A DNA stretch of 64,000 bases from Mycobacterium sp. KBS0706 (GTDB lineage Bacteria; Pseudomonadota; Alphaproteobacteria; DSM-16000; Inquilinaceae), in contig NZ_VCCH02000002.1 in NCBI RefSeq assembly GCF_005938675.2, forward strand, positions 1 through 64,000, written 5' to 3'. The translations under genes were made by a program, and so were the position numbers. Shown here piece after piece: positions 1 through 8,400 of the stretch; the first letter of the stretch is position 1, and each line of letters starts with the position of its first letter. The notes beneath the pieces were generated by a model, which was not told the origin of the DNA, did not search any database, and worked only from the letters and a program-made list of their open reading frames with translations.

Positions 1-1
1 G

Positions 2-268
2 GGCATCCGCCCAGACCCGGCCTGGCTGGACCCGGACCATTCCGGCGCCGGCGGGTCCCATGGCCGCATGGCGGGGGAAGACGGCAAACAGGACGATGGC
101 GAGGATGACGACGAGCCCGTCTCGCCCTGGTGGCCCCAGGACGGCCCCGAGCAATGCCGGTACTTCTACTTCAAGGGCAGCCAGAAAACCCCTCCCGGCT
201 GGATCGACCTCTTCACCGAGAAGCGGCTCGACCGCCCGCCCTGGGAGTTGAAACCGCGCCGCCGCTGA
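2..268 (+). CDS. C-terminal end of an unrecognised protein (partial)
   Basis: The frame is open from the window edge to a TGA at 266-268, giving about 88 residues of a gene that starts upstream. The visible part has an acidic stretch (repeated D and E around residues 25-35), then a Trp/Pro-rich segment with 'SPWWPQDG' and 'CRYFYFKGS', and a basic end 'KPRRR'. I do not recognise a family. Aromatic-rich, non-repetitive composition supports real coding rather than a shadow frame. It is followed by a palindromic repeat and a convergent gene. Function unknown. Confidence 0.5.
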   Translation, partial: GIRPDPAWLDPDHSGAGGSHGRMAGEDGKQDDGEDDDEPVSPWWPQDGPEQCRYFYFKGSQKTPPGWIDLFTEKRLDRPPWELKPRRR

Positions 269-314
269 GGGCTACCGGTCGTCAAGCGCCTCCCTCACAG
301 AGAGATCGGACGGT

Positions 315-449
315 TTTGCCTCTCCCGTTTACGGGAGAGGTCGGAGGCGCTTGCGCCTCCGGGTGAGGGGGGTTTGTCGAGGCCAGTGCCCGCCCTCACC
401 CGGTCTCGCTGCGCGAGCCCGACCCCTCCCGCCAGGCGGGAGAGGCAAA
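315..449. repeat. Palindromic GC-rich repeat element, copy 1 (intergenic)
   Basis: Outer inverted arms TTTGCCTCTCCCG (315-327) and its complement (437-449) enclose smaller hairpins: 320-339 (CTCTCCCG/CGGGAGAG), 343-360 (GGAGGCGC/GCGCCTCC), and GGGTGAGGG (361-369) with CCCTCACCC (393-401). The same CTCTCCCGC and CCCTCACCC vocabulary recurs at 26873-27026, 29868-30197 and 35164-35280. This copy occupies most of the 264-bp gap (269-532) between two convergent genes, so it could also act as a bidirectional transcription barrier. I see no gene in that gap. Confidence 0.85.
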
Positions 450-532
450 GGAAACAACGCATCGAAGGTATACAAACGCCGTGTCCCGCGAGGGGAGGCG
501 CGTTGCTGTGGCCGAGCCGGCCTGTCAGCCCC

Positions 533-1369
533 TCAACACCATTTGTATTCGTAGTCTCCGTCCCCCGCCGGGACCACGTCCCGGTCGCGGTAGATGATCG
601 AGATCTTGCTGCCGCGCGCCGAACAGGCGGCGTTGAAGAAGCTGATCGGGTCGACCGGGTTGCCGTCCGCGTCCCGGTCGTTGTCGTTGTACTCGATCTC
701 GTAGACCTGGTTGCCGTAGATTTCGGTGAAGGCCTCGCACTCCGACCACAGCTGGCATTCCTCGACGATGGCGAAGTCGAAGCCGATCTGTGACACGCCG
801 ATCGGGGCCAGCTCGCTGGTGTTCTTCTGCGCGATGGCGAGGTTGGCGGCATGGGCGCGCTGCACCAGCAGCTTGGCGAAGGCGGTGTTGTGGGCCTTGG
901 TCAGCACGCTCTTCGAGCGGGTCCAGGAATCGAGGTTGTCCGGCTCCACCGCCTTGAAGCCATCGCGCGCGCACTGATCGATCCACGGCCCGATGATCGC
1001 CATCAGCGCCGTGCGCTTGGCCGCCGTCGAGGTGTCGAGCAGGTATTCGTCCGGCCACTCCGGATCGATCACGTATTTGCCGTTCTTCTTGACCAGCAGG
1101 TTGGAGTGGTTGGTGGTCCACCACACCGCGTCGTCGGGCTGGGTCTGGAAGGCGTTGACGTAGCAGATGCTGTACTTGCCCGGGGCGGGGGCCGCCAGCC
1201 GGTCGCGGTCGACGATGGCGACGCCGGCCGCCGCGGCATAGGCGCCGCCGATCTGGTAGTCGAACTGCCCGTTGGCGGTCGGGCGAGTGAAGGCGCCGGC
1301 GGGCGTGGCCGCAAGGATGCTCGCCGCGGCGACGGCAGCCGCCGTCGTCCGGAACCACAATGCATGCAT
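533..1369 (-). CDS. Secreted endo-alpha-1,4-polygalactosaminidase-like protein (GH114 family)
   Basis: About 278 residues from the ATG at 1369, which has a GAGAGG ribosome site upstream. Longer upstream starts lack this and would spoil the signal peptide. The N-terminus (MHALWFRTTAAAVAAASIL, ending ATPAGA) is a signal peptide with an AxA-type cleavage site near residue 26, so the product should be exported. The mature part resembles the TIM-barrel GH114/DUF297 family: 'GFKAVEPDNLDSW' is the typical G-x-EPDN-D strand with its acidic catalytic candidate, followed by 'AQKNTSEL' and 'AIVEECQLW', which match later family strands. The expected activity is hydrolysis of galactosamine-rich polysaccharide. 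This is inferred from family; the substrate is not visible. Confidence 0.75.
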   Translation of the reverse strand: MHALWFRTTAAAVAAASILAATPAGAFTRPTANGQFDYQIGGAYAAAAGVAIVDRDRLAAPAPGKYSICYVNAFQTQPDDAVWWTTNHSNLLVKKNGKYVIDPEWPDEYLLDTSTAAKRTALMAIIGPWIDQCARDGFKAVEPDNLDSWTRSKSVLTKAHNTAFAKLLVQRAHAANLAIAQKNTSELAPIGVSQIGFDFAIVEECQLWSECEAFTEIYGNQVYEIEYNDNDRDADGNPVDPISFFNAACSARGSKISIIYRDRDVVPAGDGDYEYKWC

Positions 1370-1501
1370 GGGGGTCGTGACCTCTCGGGCCTGCCGTCCC
1401 CGCCTCGAGCCCGCTCGCTCTGGCGTGGTGGGGGCCGGGCTGGCTACCGGCTGGGGGCAGGCTGCGCGTAGGATGTCTATCCTTCCGCACAGGGTCAATA
1501 G

Positions 1502-3568
1502 TTATGATCGGGCGCGGTGGGATGGCGGAAGAGAGTGGGAGTCGAACCCACCAAGGACCGGCTCGCGGCCCCTCCCGGATTTGAAGTCCGGACGCCCCAC
1601 CGGGGACGATTCTCCTCCAGGCTCCCCGGCCGGCGCCGCGCCGGTCGAGGGACGAAACAGGTCCAGCCGATGCCGGTTCAGTCGGCGCAGGTCGCCCCGC
1701 CGCAGCGTCACGCCGTGGCGGTCGAAGAACTCCAGGATCTGAATCGCGACCTTGCGGCCGCTGTCCACCTGATCACGGAATTGCGCCGCGGTGAAGCCGG
1801 TCTCATGGGCCTCGCCCAGTTGCTCCAGGATGCCGACGATCTCGGCCGCGGTCGGGCGCAGGAAGAAATGGTCATGCGCCACCTCGTCGACCCGGCCCAT
1901 CCGCCCGGCGCGCTTCAGCAGCCGGCGGACCTCCGCCTCCTCGATGCCGGCCTCGCCGGCGATGTCGCGCACCCGCGGCGGCCGGAACCGGGCCTCGCCG
2001 CCGAGCCGCGGATGGATCTCGGCCCACAGGATCTCGTCGGCCTCGGTCAGATGCGCTTCGTGGCCGGCCAGCCGGACCCAGGCGCCGTCCAGCGCCACCT
2101 GGCCGGCCCGCGCCATCACCCGCAGCAGGGCGGCGAAGGCCGGCGCGGGCAGGCGCGGCTGCGACGGCAGGCGCAGCCGCTCGAAGCCGATGCCGGGCAG
2201 GTCGGGGTTGTCGCGGTGGAAGCCGTCCAGCGTCTCCAGCAGCCCCTGGGTCAGCCGCGTCCAGTCCTCCGCGGTCAGGGCCAGCCGCTGTTCGCCCGCC
2301 ACGATCTGCATCAGGCCGAGCCGTTCGGCCAACGCGTCCACCCGGTCGGCGCCCAGCGCCCGGTCGCGGCCGAAGGCGGCGAGGTCGACCAGCTGCGGCG
2401 GCACCGCCAGCAGCGCCACCAGCGCGGCCTCCGGGTCGTCGAGCGCCAATGCCGCCAGCTGGGCCATCCGCTCCGGGCCGCGCCGCTTGCGCGCCGGCGC
2501 CCGCAGGTCGACCAGCCGGCCGCCGCCGATGGTGCGCTGGGCCGAGGTGTCGCGGATGACATAGCGGTCACCGGAAGCTGCGGCGACCGGCCGGTCCAGC
2601 ACCAGCTGTACGAAGGCCTCGCCGCCCGGCGGGATCGGGTCGTCGCCCAGCAGCACGATCCGCGCCCCGGCCTCGGCCGCGGCGGTGTGGAAGCGCACCG
2701 GGAACCACTGCCCGATCGGCCTGCGCTCGCCCGGCAGCACGCGCAGGGTCGCATCGATGCGCTCGGTCGGGGCGTGCAAGGCGGGGTCTAGAACCACATC
2801 GCCGCGGGCAAAAGCCTCGCGCGTCACCCGGTCGCCGGCCAGGTTCAGGGCGCAGCGCTCGCCGGCGCGGCCACGTTCGGCCGGGCGGTTCTGGGCGTGG
2901 ATCGACCGCACCCGCACCGGCAGGCCGGACGGGCTGGCGACCAGCTGGTCGCCGACCGCGACCGACCCCGAGAGCACGGTGCCGGTGACCACCGTGCCGG
3001 TGCCGTGCAGGGTGAAGGACCGGTCGACCGCCAGCCGGAACCGGCCCGCCGCCTCGCGCCCGGCGAAATCCGCGGCCTCACGCGCCAGCCGCTCGCCCAG
3101 CTCGGCGACGCCCTCGCCGGTCACGGCCGAGACCGGCAGGATGTCGGCTTCCGCCATGGTGGTTCCGGCCAAAGCCGCGTGGATCTCCGTCGCCACCGCC
3201 GCGCGCCGGTCGGGAGCGGCGAGATCGGCCTTGGTCAGGGCGACCACGCCGCGGCCGATGCCGAGCAGGTCGATGATCGCCAGATGCTCACGGGTCTGCG
3301 GCATCACGCCGTCATCGGCGGCCACGACCAGCAGCGCGAAATCGATGCCGGAGGCGCCGGCCAGCATGGTGTGGACCAGCCGCTCATGGCCCGGCACGTC
3401 GATGAAGCCCAGCACCTCACCCCCAGGGATCGGCCGGTAGGCGAAGCCGAGGTCGATGGTGATGCCGCGGGCCTTCTCCTCCTTCAGCCGGTCGGTGTCG
3501 ACGCCGGTCAGCGCCCGCACCAGCGCGGTCTTGCCATGGTCGATATGGCCGGCGGTGCCGATGATCAC
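1502..3568 (-). CDS. selB: Selenocysteine-specific elongation factor SelB
   Basis: About 688 residues. SelB delivers Sec-tRNA to UGA codons on the ribosome by binding GTP, Sec-tRNA and the SECIS hairpin. The N-terminal GTPase shows GHIDHGKT (residues 7-14), DVPGHE (57-62) and TKAD (112-115); EF-Tu-like domains follow, and the C-terminal half is the winged-helix SECIS-binding region. The GTG start at 3568 has a GGAGG site 6-9 nt upstream and overlaps the TGA of the upstream gene (GTGA). No ATG fits the conserved start. The frame does not stop before selC: roughly the last 38 residues, including '[14 protein letters not shown]', are encoded by the tRNA gene, and the TAA lies at 1502-1504. This tail looks non-functional as protein (inference). 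Confidence 0.96.
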   Translation of the reverse strand: MIIGTAGHIDHGKTALVRALTGVDTDRLKEEKARGITIDLGFAYRPIPGGEVLGFIDVPGHERLVHTMLAGASGIDFALLVVAADDGVMPQTREHLAIIDLLGIGRGVVALTKADLAAPDRRAAVATEIHAALAGTTMAEADILPVSAVTGEGVAELGERLAREAADFAGREAAGRFRLAVDRSFTLHGTGTVVTGTVLSGSVAVGDQLVASPSGLPVRVRSIHAQNRPAERGRAGERCALNLAGDRVTREAFARGDVVLDPALHAPTERIDATLRVLPGERRPIGQWFPVRFHTAAAEAGARIVLLGDDPIPPGGEAFVQLVLDRPVAAASGDRYVIRDTSAQRTIGGGRLVDLRAPARKRRGPERMAQLAALALDDPEAALVALLAVPPQLVDLAAFGRDRALGADRVDALAERLGLMQIVAGEQRLALTAEDWTRLTQGLLETLDGFHRDNPDLPGIGFERLRLPSQPRLPAPAFAALLRVMARAGQVALDGAWVRLAGHEAHLTEADEILWAEIHPRLGGEARFRPPRVRDIAGEAGIEEAEVRRLLKRAGRMGRVDEVAHDHFFLRPTAAEIVGILEQLGEAHETGFTAAQFRDQVDSGRKVAIQILEFFDRHGVTLRRGDLRRLNRHRLDLFRPSTGAAPAGEPGGESSPVGRPDFKSGRGREPVLGGFDSHSLPPSHRARS
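1523..1618 (-). tRNA. selC: tRNA-Sec (UCA anticodon)
   Basis: The minus strand folds as a long tRNA of 96 nt. An 8-bp acceptor stem pairs GGAGGAGA (from 1618) with TCTCTTCC. The anticodon loop is CTTCAAA with TCA, the T arm contains GGTTCGACTCC, there is an extended variable arm, and a discriminator G precedes an encoded CCA (1523-1525). An 8-bp acceptor stem, UCA anticodon and long variable arm are diagnostic of selenocysteine tRNA. It lies wholly within the 3' end of the selB reading frame on the same strand. The neighbouring selA, selB and selD and the UGA-containing fdnG confirm the role. Confidence 0.96.
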
Positions 3569-4362
3569 GGCGCCACCTCCGGCAGAGGGCGGCGGGAGAG
3601 GGCCTCGGCCTCGGCGATGCCGGCGGGGTCGAGCACGGCCCGGGCGGGCCCGAGGAACCGGCCGGCGAGCGCGCTGCCGCCGGCTTGGCCGCGGATCAGC
3701 CAGGCCAGGGCCTGGACCGGATCCGCTGGCACGCCGGACCCCAAATGATAGGCCGCGCCGAGCATGGCCTGCGCGTCGGGCTCGCCGCACTCGGAGGCCT
3801 TGCGCCACCAGCGCGCAGCCTCGGCCGGATCGCGGGCGACGCCGAGGGCGTTGTGATGCAGCATGCCCAGCCGCGTCATCGCCGTGGCGACGCCCTGGTC
3901 GGCCGCGCGCTGCGCCCACAGCCGCGCCTCGGCCGGGTCGAACAGGACGCCGTCCTCGACCAGCATCCAGCTCAGCATGTCCTGCGCCGCGGCGTCGCCC
4001 TGTTCGGCGGCGGCTCGGTACAAGGCGGCAGCCCGGCCGTCGTCCCGCGCCACGCCCTCGCCGCGGAAATGCAGCGTCGCCAGGTTGCGCTGGCCGATCG
4101 GGTCGCCGGCCTCCGCCGCCAGGCTCAGCCAGCGCACCGCGAGCGCCAGGTCGCGCTCGACCCCCAGCCCTTCGGCGAAGCAGGCGCCGATATTGCTCTG
4201 CGCCCGGGCGACGCCGTCGCGGGCGAGCGGCCCCCAGATGGCGAGCGCCGCCGCATGGTCGCCTTTCCGCGCCGCGGCCGAGGCGGCGGCCAGCTGCTCG
4301 GCGACGGTGGGCGAGGGGGGCTCCGGCGTCCGGCCACCGCGAAGACGATCAAGCCAGCCCAT
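3565..4362 (-). CDS. Sel1-type tetratricopeptide repeat protein
   Basis: 265 residues with at least five Sel1/TPR-like units of about 36 residues, recognisable by recurring 'A..WL..AAE.GD..AQ..L' patterns (for example '[14 protein letters not shown]' and '[18 protein letters not shown]'). There is no signal peptide, so it is probably cytoplasmic. Such repeats form alpha solenoids for protein binding. The gene overlaps selA by 14 nt and selB by 4 nt, so it is translationally locked into the selenium operon. A link to SelA or SelB function is only inferred from this position. The name Sel1 refers to the repeat family and has nothing to do with selenium. Confidence 0.85.
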   Translation of the reverse strand: MGWLDRLRGGRTPEPPSPTVAEQLAAASAAARKGDHAAALAIWGPLARDGVARAQSNIGACFAEGLGVERDLALAVRWLSLAAEAGDPIGQRNLATLHFRGEGVARDDGRAAALYRAAAEQGDAAAQDMLSWMLVEDGVLFDPAEARLWAQRAADQGVATAMTRLGMLHHNALGVARDPAEAARWWRKASECGEPDAQAMLGAAYHLGSGVPADPVQALAWLIRGQAGGSALAGRFLGPARAVLDPAGIAEAEALSRRPLPEVAP

Positions 4363-5764
4363 GATCGCCCGTGTCGAGCGCGGCGAGGGAGGCCAGGAAC
4401 CCGGCCTCGTCCTCCAGGCAGCGCAAATCCAGTAGCAGCGCGCCGCCGGTGATGCGCCCGACCACCGGCACCGGCAGCTCGCGCAACGCGGCGGCCAGCG
4501 CGTTCAGCGCCCGGCCGCTGTCGCCCGGCACGGTCAGGGCCAGGGCGGCGCTCGGCAGCGTCTCCAGCGGCAGGGCGCCGGAGCCGATCTGACTGGCGCA
4601 GGCCCGCAGCTCGACCGCGGCGAGGCCGCCCACGGCCTGCGCCACCGCCGGCAGGATGTGGCGGGCCTGGGCCTCGATCTCGTCGGCCTTGCGCGCCAGC
4701 AGGCGCAGCGTCGGCAGGCGCTCGGCCAGCCGGGCCGGATCGCGGTACAGCCGCAGCGTCGCCTCCAGCGCCGCAAGCCGGATTTTGTCGACCCTGAGCG
4801 CCCGCTTCATCGGGTTGCGGTTGATCGCGGCGACCAGATCGGCGCGGCCGACGATGAATCCCGCCTGCGGCCCGCCCAGCAGCTTGTCGCCGGAGAAGGT
4901 GACGAGGTCGGCGCCCTCGGCCACCGCCTCGCGCACCGTCGGCTCATGCGCCAGGCCGATGCCCGCAAGATCGGCGAGGGTGCCGGAGCCGAGATCATGC
5001 ACCAGCGGCACGCCGTGCTTGCGCGCCAGCGGCGCCAGCTCCCGCGCCGCGACCTCGGCGGTGAAGCCGGCGATGCGGTAGTTCGAGGTGTGGACCTTCA
5101 GCACCAGCCCGGACTCCGGCCCCAGCGCCGCCGCGTAGTCCTTCGGATGGGTGCGGTTGGTGGTGCCGATCTCGCGCAGCGCCGTGCCGGCCCGGGCCAT
5201 GATGTCGGGCATGCGGAAGGCGCCGCCGATCTCGATCAGCTCGCCGCGCGAGATGATCGACTGGCGCCCCTGGCCGAGGGTGTTCAGCACCAGCAGCACC
5301 GCCGCCGCGTTGTTGTTGACCACGGTGGCGTCCTCGGCCCCGGTCAGCTCGCGCAGCAGGTCCCGCAGATGGTCGTCGCGCTCGCCGCGCTGGCCAGTCG
5401 ACAGGTCGAACTCCAGCGACACCGGGCTGCGCATGGCCTCGACCGCCGCCTCCACTGCCGCCTCGGCCAGCAAGGCGCGGCCGAGATTGGTGTGCAGCAC
5501 CGTGCCGGTCAGGTTGAAAACCGGCCGCTGGGTCGACCGGGCGCCGGCCGCCAGCGTCGCCGCGGCGGTCGCCGCCACGCCCTCGGCGTCGGGGGCGGGG
5601 GCGCCCGCACGCACCGCCTCTCGCGCCACGGCCAGGGCGCCGCGCACCGCGGCCGTGGTCTGGGCGTGGCCGAAGGCGGCCAGGGCCGTCGTCGCGGCTG
5701 GCGTCTTCAGTACCTGGTCGACCGAAGGCAGGTCGCGCAGACGGGGGAGGGGGGCGCCGGCCAT
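4349..5764 (-). CDS. selA: L-seryl-tRNA(Sec) selenium transferase
   Basis: 471 residues. SelA is a PLP enzyme that converts Ser-tRNA(Sec) to Sec-tRNA(Sec) with selenophosphate. The start '[19 protein letters not shown]' is typical of the family. The PLP lysine is K294 in '[12 protein letters not shown]', close to the E. coli position. The ATG at 5764 lies one base after the fdhE stop, so a longer in-frame start at 5806, inside fdhE, was rejected. The downstream Sel1-repeat gene overlaps its 3' end. The enzyme should supply the Sec needed for fdnG in the same operon. Confidence 0.97.
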   Translation of the reverse strand: MAGAPLPRLRDLPSVDQVLKTPAATTALAAFGHAQTTAAVRGALAVAREAVRAGAPAPDAEGVAATAAATLAAGARSTQRPVFNLTGTVLHTNLGRALLAEAAVEAAVEAMRSPVSLEFDLSTGQRGERDDHLRDLLRELTGAEDATVVNNNAAAVLLVLNTLGQGRQSIISRGELIEIGGAFRMPDIMARAGTALREIGTTNRTHPKDYAAALGPESGLVLKVHTSNYRIAGFTAEVAARELAPLARKHGVPLVHDLGSGTLADLAGIGLAHEPTVREAVAEGADLVTFSGDKLLGGPQAGFIVGRADLVAAINRNPMKRALRVDKIRLAALEATLRLYRDPARLAERLPTLRLLARKADEIEAQARHILPAVAQAVGGLAAVELRACASQIGSGALPLETLPSAALALTVPGDSGRALNALAAALRELPVPVVGRITGGALLLDLRCLEDEAGFLASLAALDTGDHGLA

Positions 5765-5765
5765 G

Positions 5766-6683
5766 TCAGTAGCCCAGCAGGAACGGATTGAAGCCGCCGC
5801 GCTCATACTCGCCCTGCTGCTGCATCAGCAGGTCGAGGCCGAGGCTGGCGGCGTCGTCCGCCACCGGCTCCAGATCCGTCTGCCTTACCTGGTACAGCAC
5901 CTTCACATAGCGGTGGCAGCCGTCGCAGGTCTCGGCCTTCACCGTGCCGCCGCCGCCTTCGACCTCCTGGTAGCCGATGCCCTTGGTGCTGCCGCACAGC
6001 ACGCATTGGATCCGGACCTGGTGCCAATAAGTGCCGCACAGGCTGCAGGCGCAGAACCGGATGCCGTGCATGCCGCGCCAGCCGACCACCATGGTGCTGA
6101 CCGGCGGCCCGCCGCAGCACGGGCAGGCGCCGTTGCCGACCGGCCCCAGCGCCGCGGCGTCCAGCCGCGCCGCCAGCCGGGCGAAATGGACCTGCAGTGC
6201 CGCCGCCATGAAGGCGTGCTCGGCCAGGGCCTCCGCCGGGATGGAGGCGGCCAGAACGGCCCGCAGCATGCTCTCGCCCTGCGCCCGGCCGGCTGCGCGC
6301 ACCCGGCTCAGGGCCTCGGCCGCCGCGGAGGGCATCGCGATCTCCTCTGCGGCGGCGGTGAAGCGGTCGAAGGTCGTCGCGAAGGCCGCGTCCGGGGCGA
6401 AGCCGGACCGGTCGAGCGGCGGCATGCCATGGGTGCGGGCCCACGCCAGCGCTGCCTCGCCGGGCGGGACCGGCTCGGGCAGGTCGTCCTGGATCCGGTA
6501 CTGGAGCTCGGCGAGGTCGGACAGGAACCGCAGATAGGGGCCGATCTCGCTCGAGGGCGCCAGGGCCCGCAGGCGCAGGGCGCGGTCGATGAAGATCTGG
6601 TGCGGGTCGGGCAGGCGGGCGAAGGGCGGGGCCGCGACCTCGCCGATCACGGTCGGGTCGGGCCGGGCCGTATCATCACTCAT
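5766..6683 (-). CDS. fdhE: Formate dehydrogenase accessory protein FdhE
   Basis: About 305 residues. FdhE is a cytoplasmic protein required for maturation of respiratory, Tat-exported formate dehydrogenases. The C-terminal half carries the paired rubredoxin-like zinc/iron motifs of the family, beginning with CPCC near residue 187, then 'FCACSLCGTYWH', 'CVLCGS' and 'CDGCHRY'. The start was set at ATG 6683 because a GTGAGG ribosome site lies 7 nt upstream; an in-frame GTG at 6695 would itself be part of that site. It sits between the FDH subunits and selA. No fdhD (the other accessory gene) is visible in the window. Confidence 0.93.
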   Translation of the reverse strand: MSDDTARPDPTVIGEVAAPPFARLPDPHQIFIDRALRLRALAPSSEIGPYLRFLSDLAELQYRIQDDLPEPVPPGEAALAWARTHGMPPLDRSGFAPDAAFATTFDRFTAAAEEIAMPSAAAEALSRVRAAGRAQGESMLRAVLAASIPAEALAEHAFMAAALQVHFARLAARLDAAALGPVGNGACPCCGGPPVSTMVVGWRGMHGIRFCACSLCGTYWHQVRIQCVLCGSTKGIGYQEVEGGGGTVKAETCDGCHRYVKVLYQVRQTDLEPVADDAASLGLDLLMQQQGEYERGGFNPFLLGY

Positions 6684-6738
6684 GTCGATCCTCACGAACC
6701 CGACGGGCCACGTGATGCGGGACTCGTCTCTGCTGCGC

Positions 6739-7446
6739 CTACGGGGCCGTCTTGCCGCGCCCGGGCTTCCGCGCCACCAGCTCGCGCAGCCATTTGCGAT
6801 GGTGGCGCCAAGCCCAGCCGCCGGTCACCCGGCCCTTGGTCATGGCGCCGATGGTGCCACGGACCCAGATCGCCGCATAGACATGGGTGATCCAGACGCA
6901 GATGATCACCACCGCCGCCAGGGCATGCACCAGGATGGCGATGCGCTTCTGCTCGATCGTGGTGAACGGATAGAAATACTGGTCCCAGACCACGAAGCCG
7001 CTGGCGATCAGGACGATGATCAGGATCGACATGCCCCAGAATACGAATTTCTGGCCGGCATTGTACTTGCCCAGCTCGGGCAGGTTCTCCTCGCGCCCGG
7101 CGAGGACGTCGCGGGCGCGGCGCAGCCAGGTGTTGTCCTCGCTCTTCCACAGATTGGCCTTCCAGAAGCGGATGAACAGGCCGGCGAAGGAGAAGAACAG
7201 CACCACGCCGATCCAGGGGTGCAGCGTCCGCGTCAACTGGCCGCCGCCGAACAGCGCGGTCAGGAAGAACAGGCTGGGATGGAACATCGCCAGGCCGGAC
7301 AGGGCCAGCAGCACCAGGCTGGTCGCCGTGATCCAGTGGTTGATCCGGGCGGCGACCGTGTAGCGGTCGACCACCACCGGCTTGCCCGGGTGGACGTCGT
7401 CGCCGGGCAGGACGTCATCCGGCCGGGGATCGGTGGCGGCGGTCAT
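6739..7446 (-). CDS. fdnI: Formate dehydrogenase-N cytochrome b556 (gamma) subunit
   Basis: 235 residues with four predicted membrane segments: about 35-52 ('[17 protein letters not shown]'), 75-92, 138-157 and 172-195. Histidines at the membrane faces ('ARINHW', 'TLHPWIG', 'LVHAL', 'WITHVY') are candidate ligands for the two b hemes and part of the quinone site. It anchors the periplasmic alpha/beta dimer and passes electrons to quinone. The ATG at 7446 overlaps the stop of the Fe-S subunit gene (ATGA). Length and motifs match the FdnI/FdoI family. Confidence 0.94.
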   Translation of the reverse strand: MTAATDPRPDDVLPGDDVHPGKPVVVDRYTVAARINHWITATSLVLLALSGLAMFHPSLFFLTALFGGGQLTRTLHPWIGVVLFFSFAGLFIRFWKANLWKSEDNTWLRRARDVLAGREENLPELGKYNAGQKFVFWGMSILIIVLIASGFVVWDQYFYPFTTIEQKRIAILVHALAAVVIICVWITHVYAAIWVRGTIGAMTKGRVTGGWAWRHHRKWLRELVARKPGRGKTAP

Positions 7447-8387
7447 GTCCGGTCTCCGCCGGCCAGTTCCTCGGCGTGCTTCTCATCTTCCGGCGACACC
7501 CGGTTGGCCCCGGCGAACAGGTGGTGCAGCACGCCGGCCACCGCGGCCAGGCCGATGGCGCCGAGCCCGACCACCTTGGTCACGCCCTTCCAGGCCTCGA
7601 CGATCGGGCTGATGCTCGGGTCCTTCGGCAGCCCGGCATAGATCTCCGGCTTGTCGGCATGGTGCAGCACATACATGACATGGGTGCCGCCGACGCCGGG
7701 CGGATCATACAGTCCGGCCTGGTCGAAGCCGCGCGACTTCAGGTCCTTGATCCGGAAGTCGGCCCATTCCTTCATCTCGTCCTTGGTGCCGAACACGATG
7801 GCCTGGGTCGGGCACGCCTTCTGGCAGGCCGGGCCCTGGCCGACTGCGACACGGTCGGAGCACAGCGTGCATTTGTAGGCCTTGTGGTCGGTCTGCGAGA
7901 CGCGCGGAATGTTGAACGGGCAGCCCTTGATGCAATAGCCGCAGCCGATGCAGTTCTCGTGCACGAAATCGACGATGCCGTTCGAATACTGCACGATGGC
8001 GCCCGGCGCCGGGCATGCCTTCAGGCAGCCCGGATCCTCGCAATGCATGCAGCCATCCTTGCGGATCAGCCATTCCAGGTTCTGGGTCTCCGGGTTCTCC
8101 CATTCGGTGAAGCGCATCAGCGTGAACATGTCCGGCGTCAGGTCGGCCGGATTGTCGTAGACGCCGAGATTCTCGCCGATCGGCTGCGCCTGGGTGTCGT
8201 TCCACTCGATGCAGGCGGACTGGCAGGCCTTGCAGCCGATGCATTTCGACACGTCGATCAGCTTGGCCACCTCGGTCTGCCGCACGGCGGCCGGGGTGAT
8301 CGTGGAGGCCGATCGGCGGATCAGGTCCTGCTCGCCGAATTTGGGGGCGGTCGGGGCGACGGTGGGGTTGGGGATCGGGGGAAACAT
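7443..8387 (-). CDS. fdnH: Formate dehydrogenase-N iron-sulfur (beta) subunit
   Basis: 314 residues. It carries electrons from FdnG to the heme subunit through four [4Fe-4S] clusters. The visible cysteine groups are '[15 protein letters not shown]', '[14 protein letters not shown]', '[17 protein letters not shown]' and 'CTLCSDR....CQKACP'. A single C-terminal membrane helix ('[20 protein letters not shown]') anchors it in the membrane, as in the FDH-N family. The gene starts 13 nt after fdnG and overlaps fdnI by 4 nt. There is no signal peptide of its own; family members are exported by hitch-hiking with the Tat-targeted alpha subunit. Confidence 0.95.
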   Translation of the reverse strand: MFPPIPNPTVAPTAPKFGEQDLIRRSASTITPAAVRQTEVAKLIDVSKCIGCKACQSACIEWNDTQAQPIGENLGVYDNPADLTPDMFTLMRFTEWENPETQNLEWLIRKDGCMHCEDPGCLKACPAPGAIVQYSNGIVDFVHENCIGCGYCIKGCPFNIPRVSQTDHKAYKCTLCSDRVAVGQGPACQKACPTQAIVFGTKDEMKEWADFRIKDLKSRGFDQAGLYDPPGVGGTHVMYVLHHADKPEIYAGLPKDPSISPIVEAWKGVTKVVGLGAIGLAAVAGVLHHLFAGANRVSPEDEKHAEELAGGDRT

Positions 8388-8400
8388 GGTCTCTTCTCCC

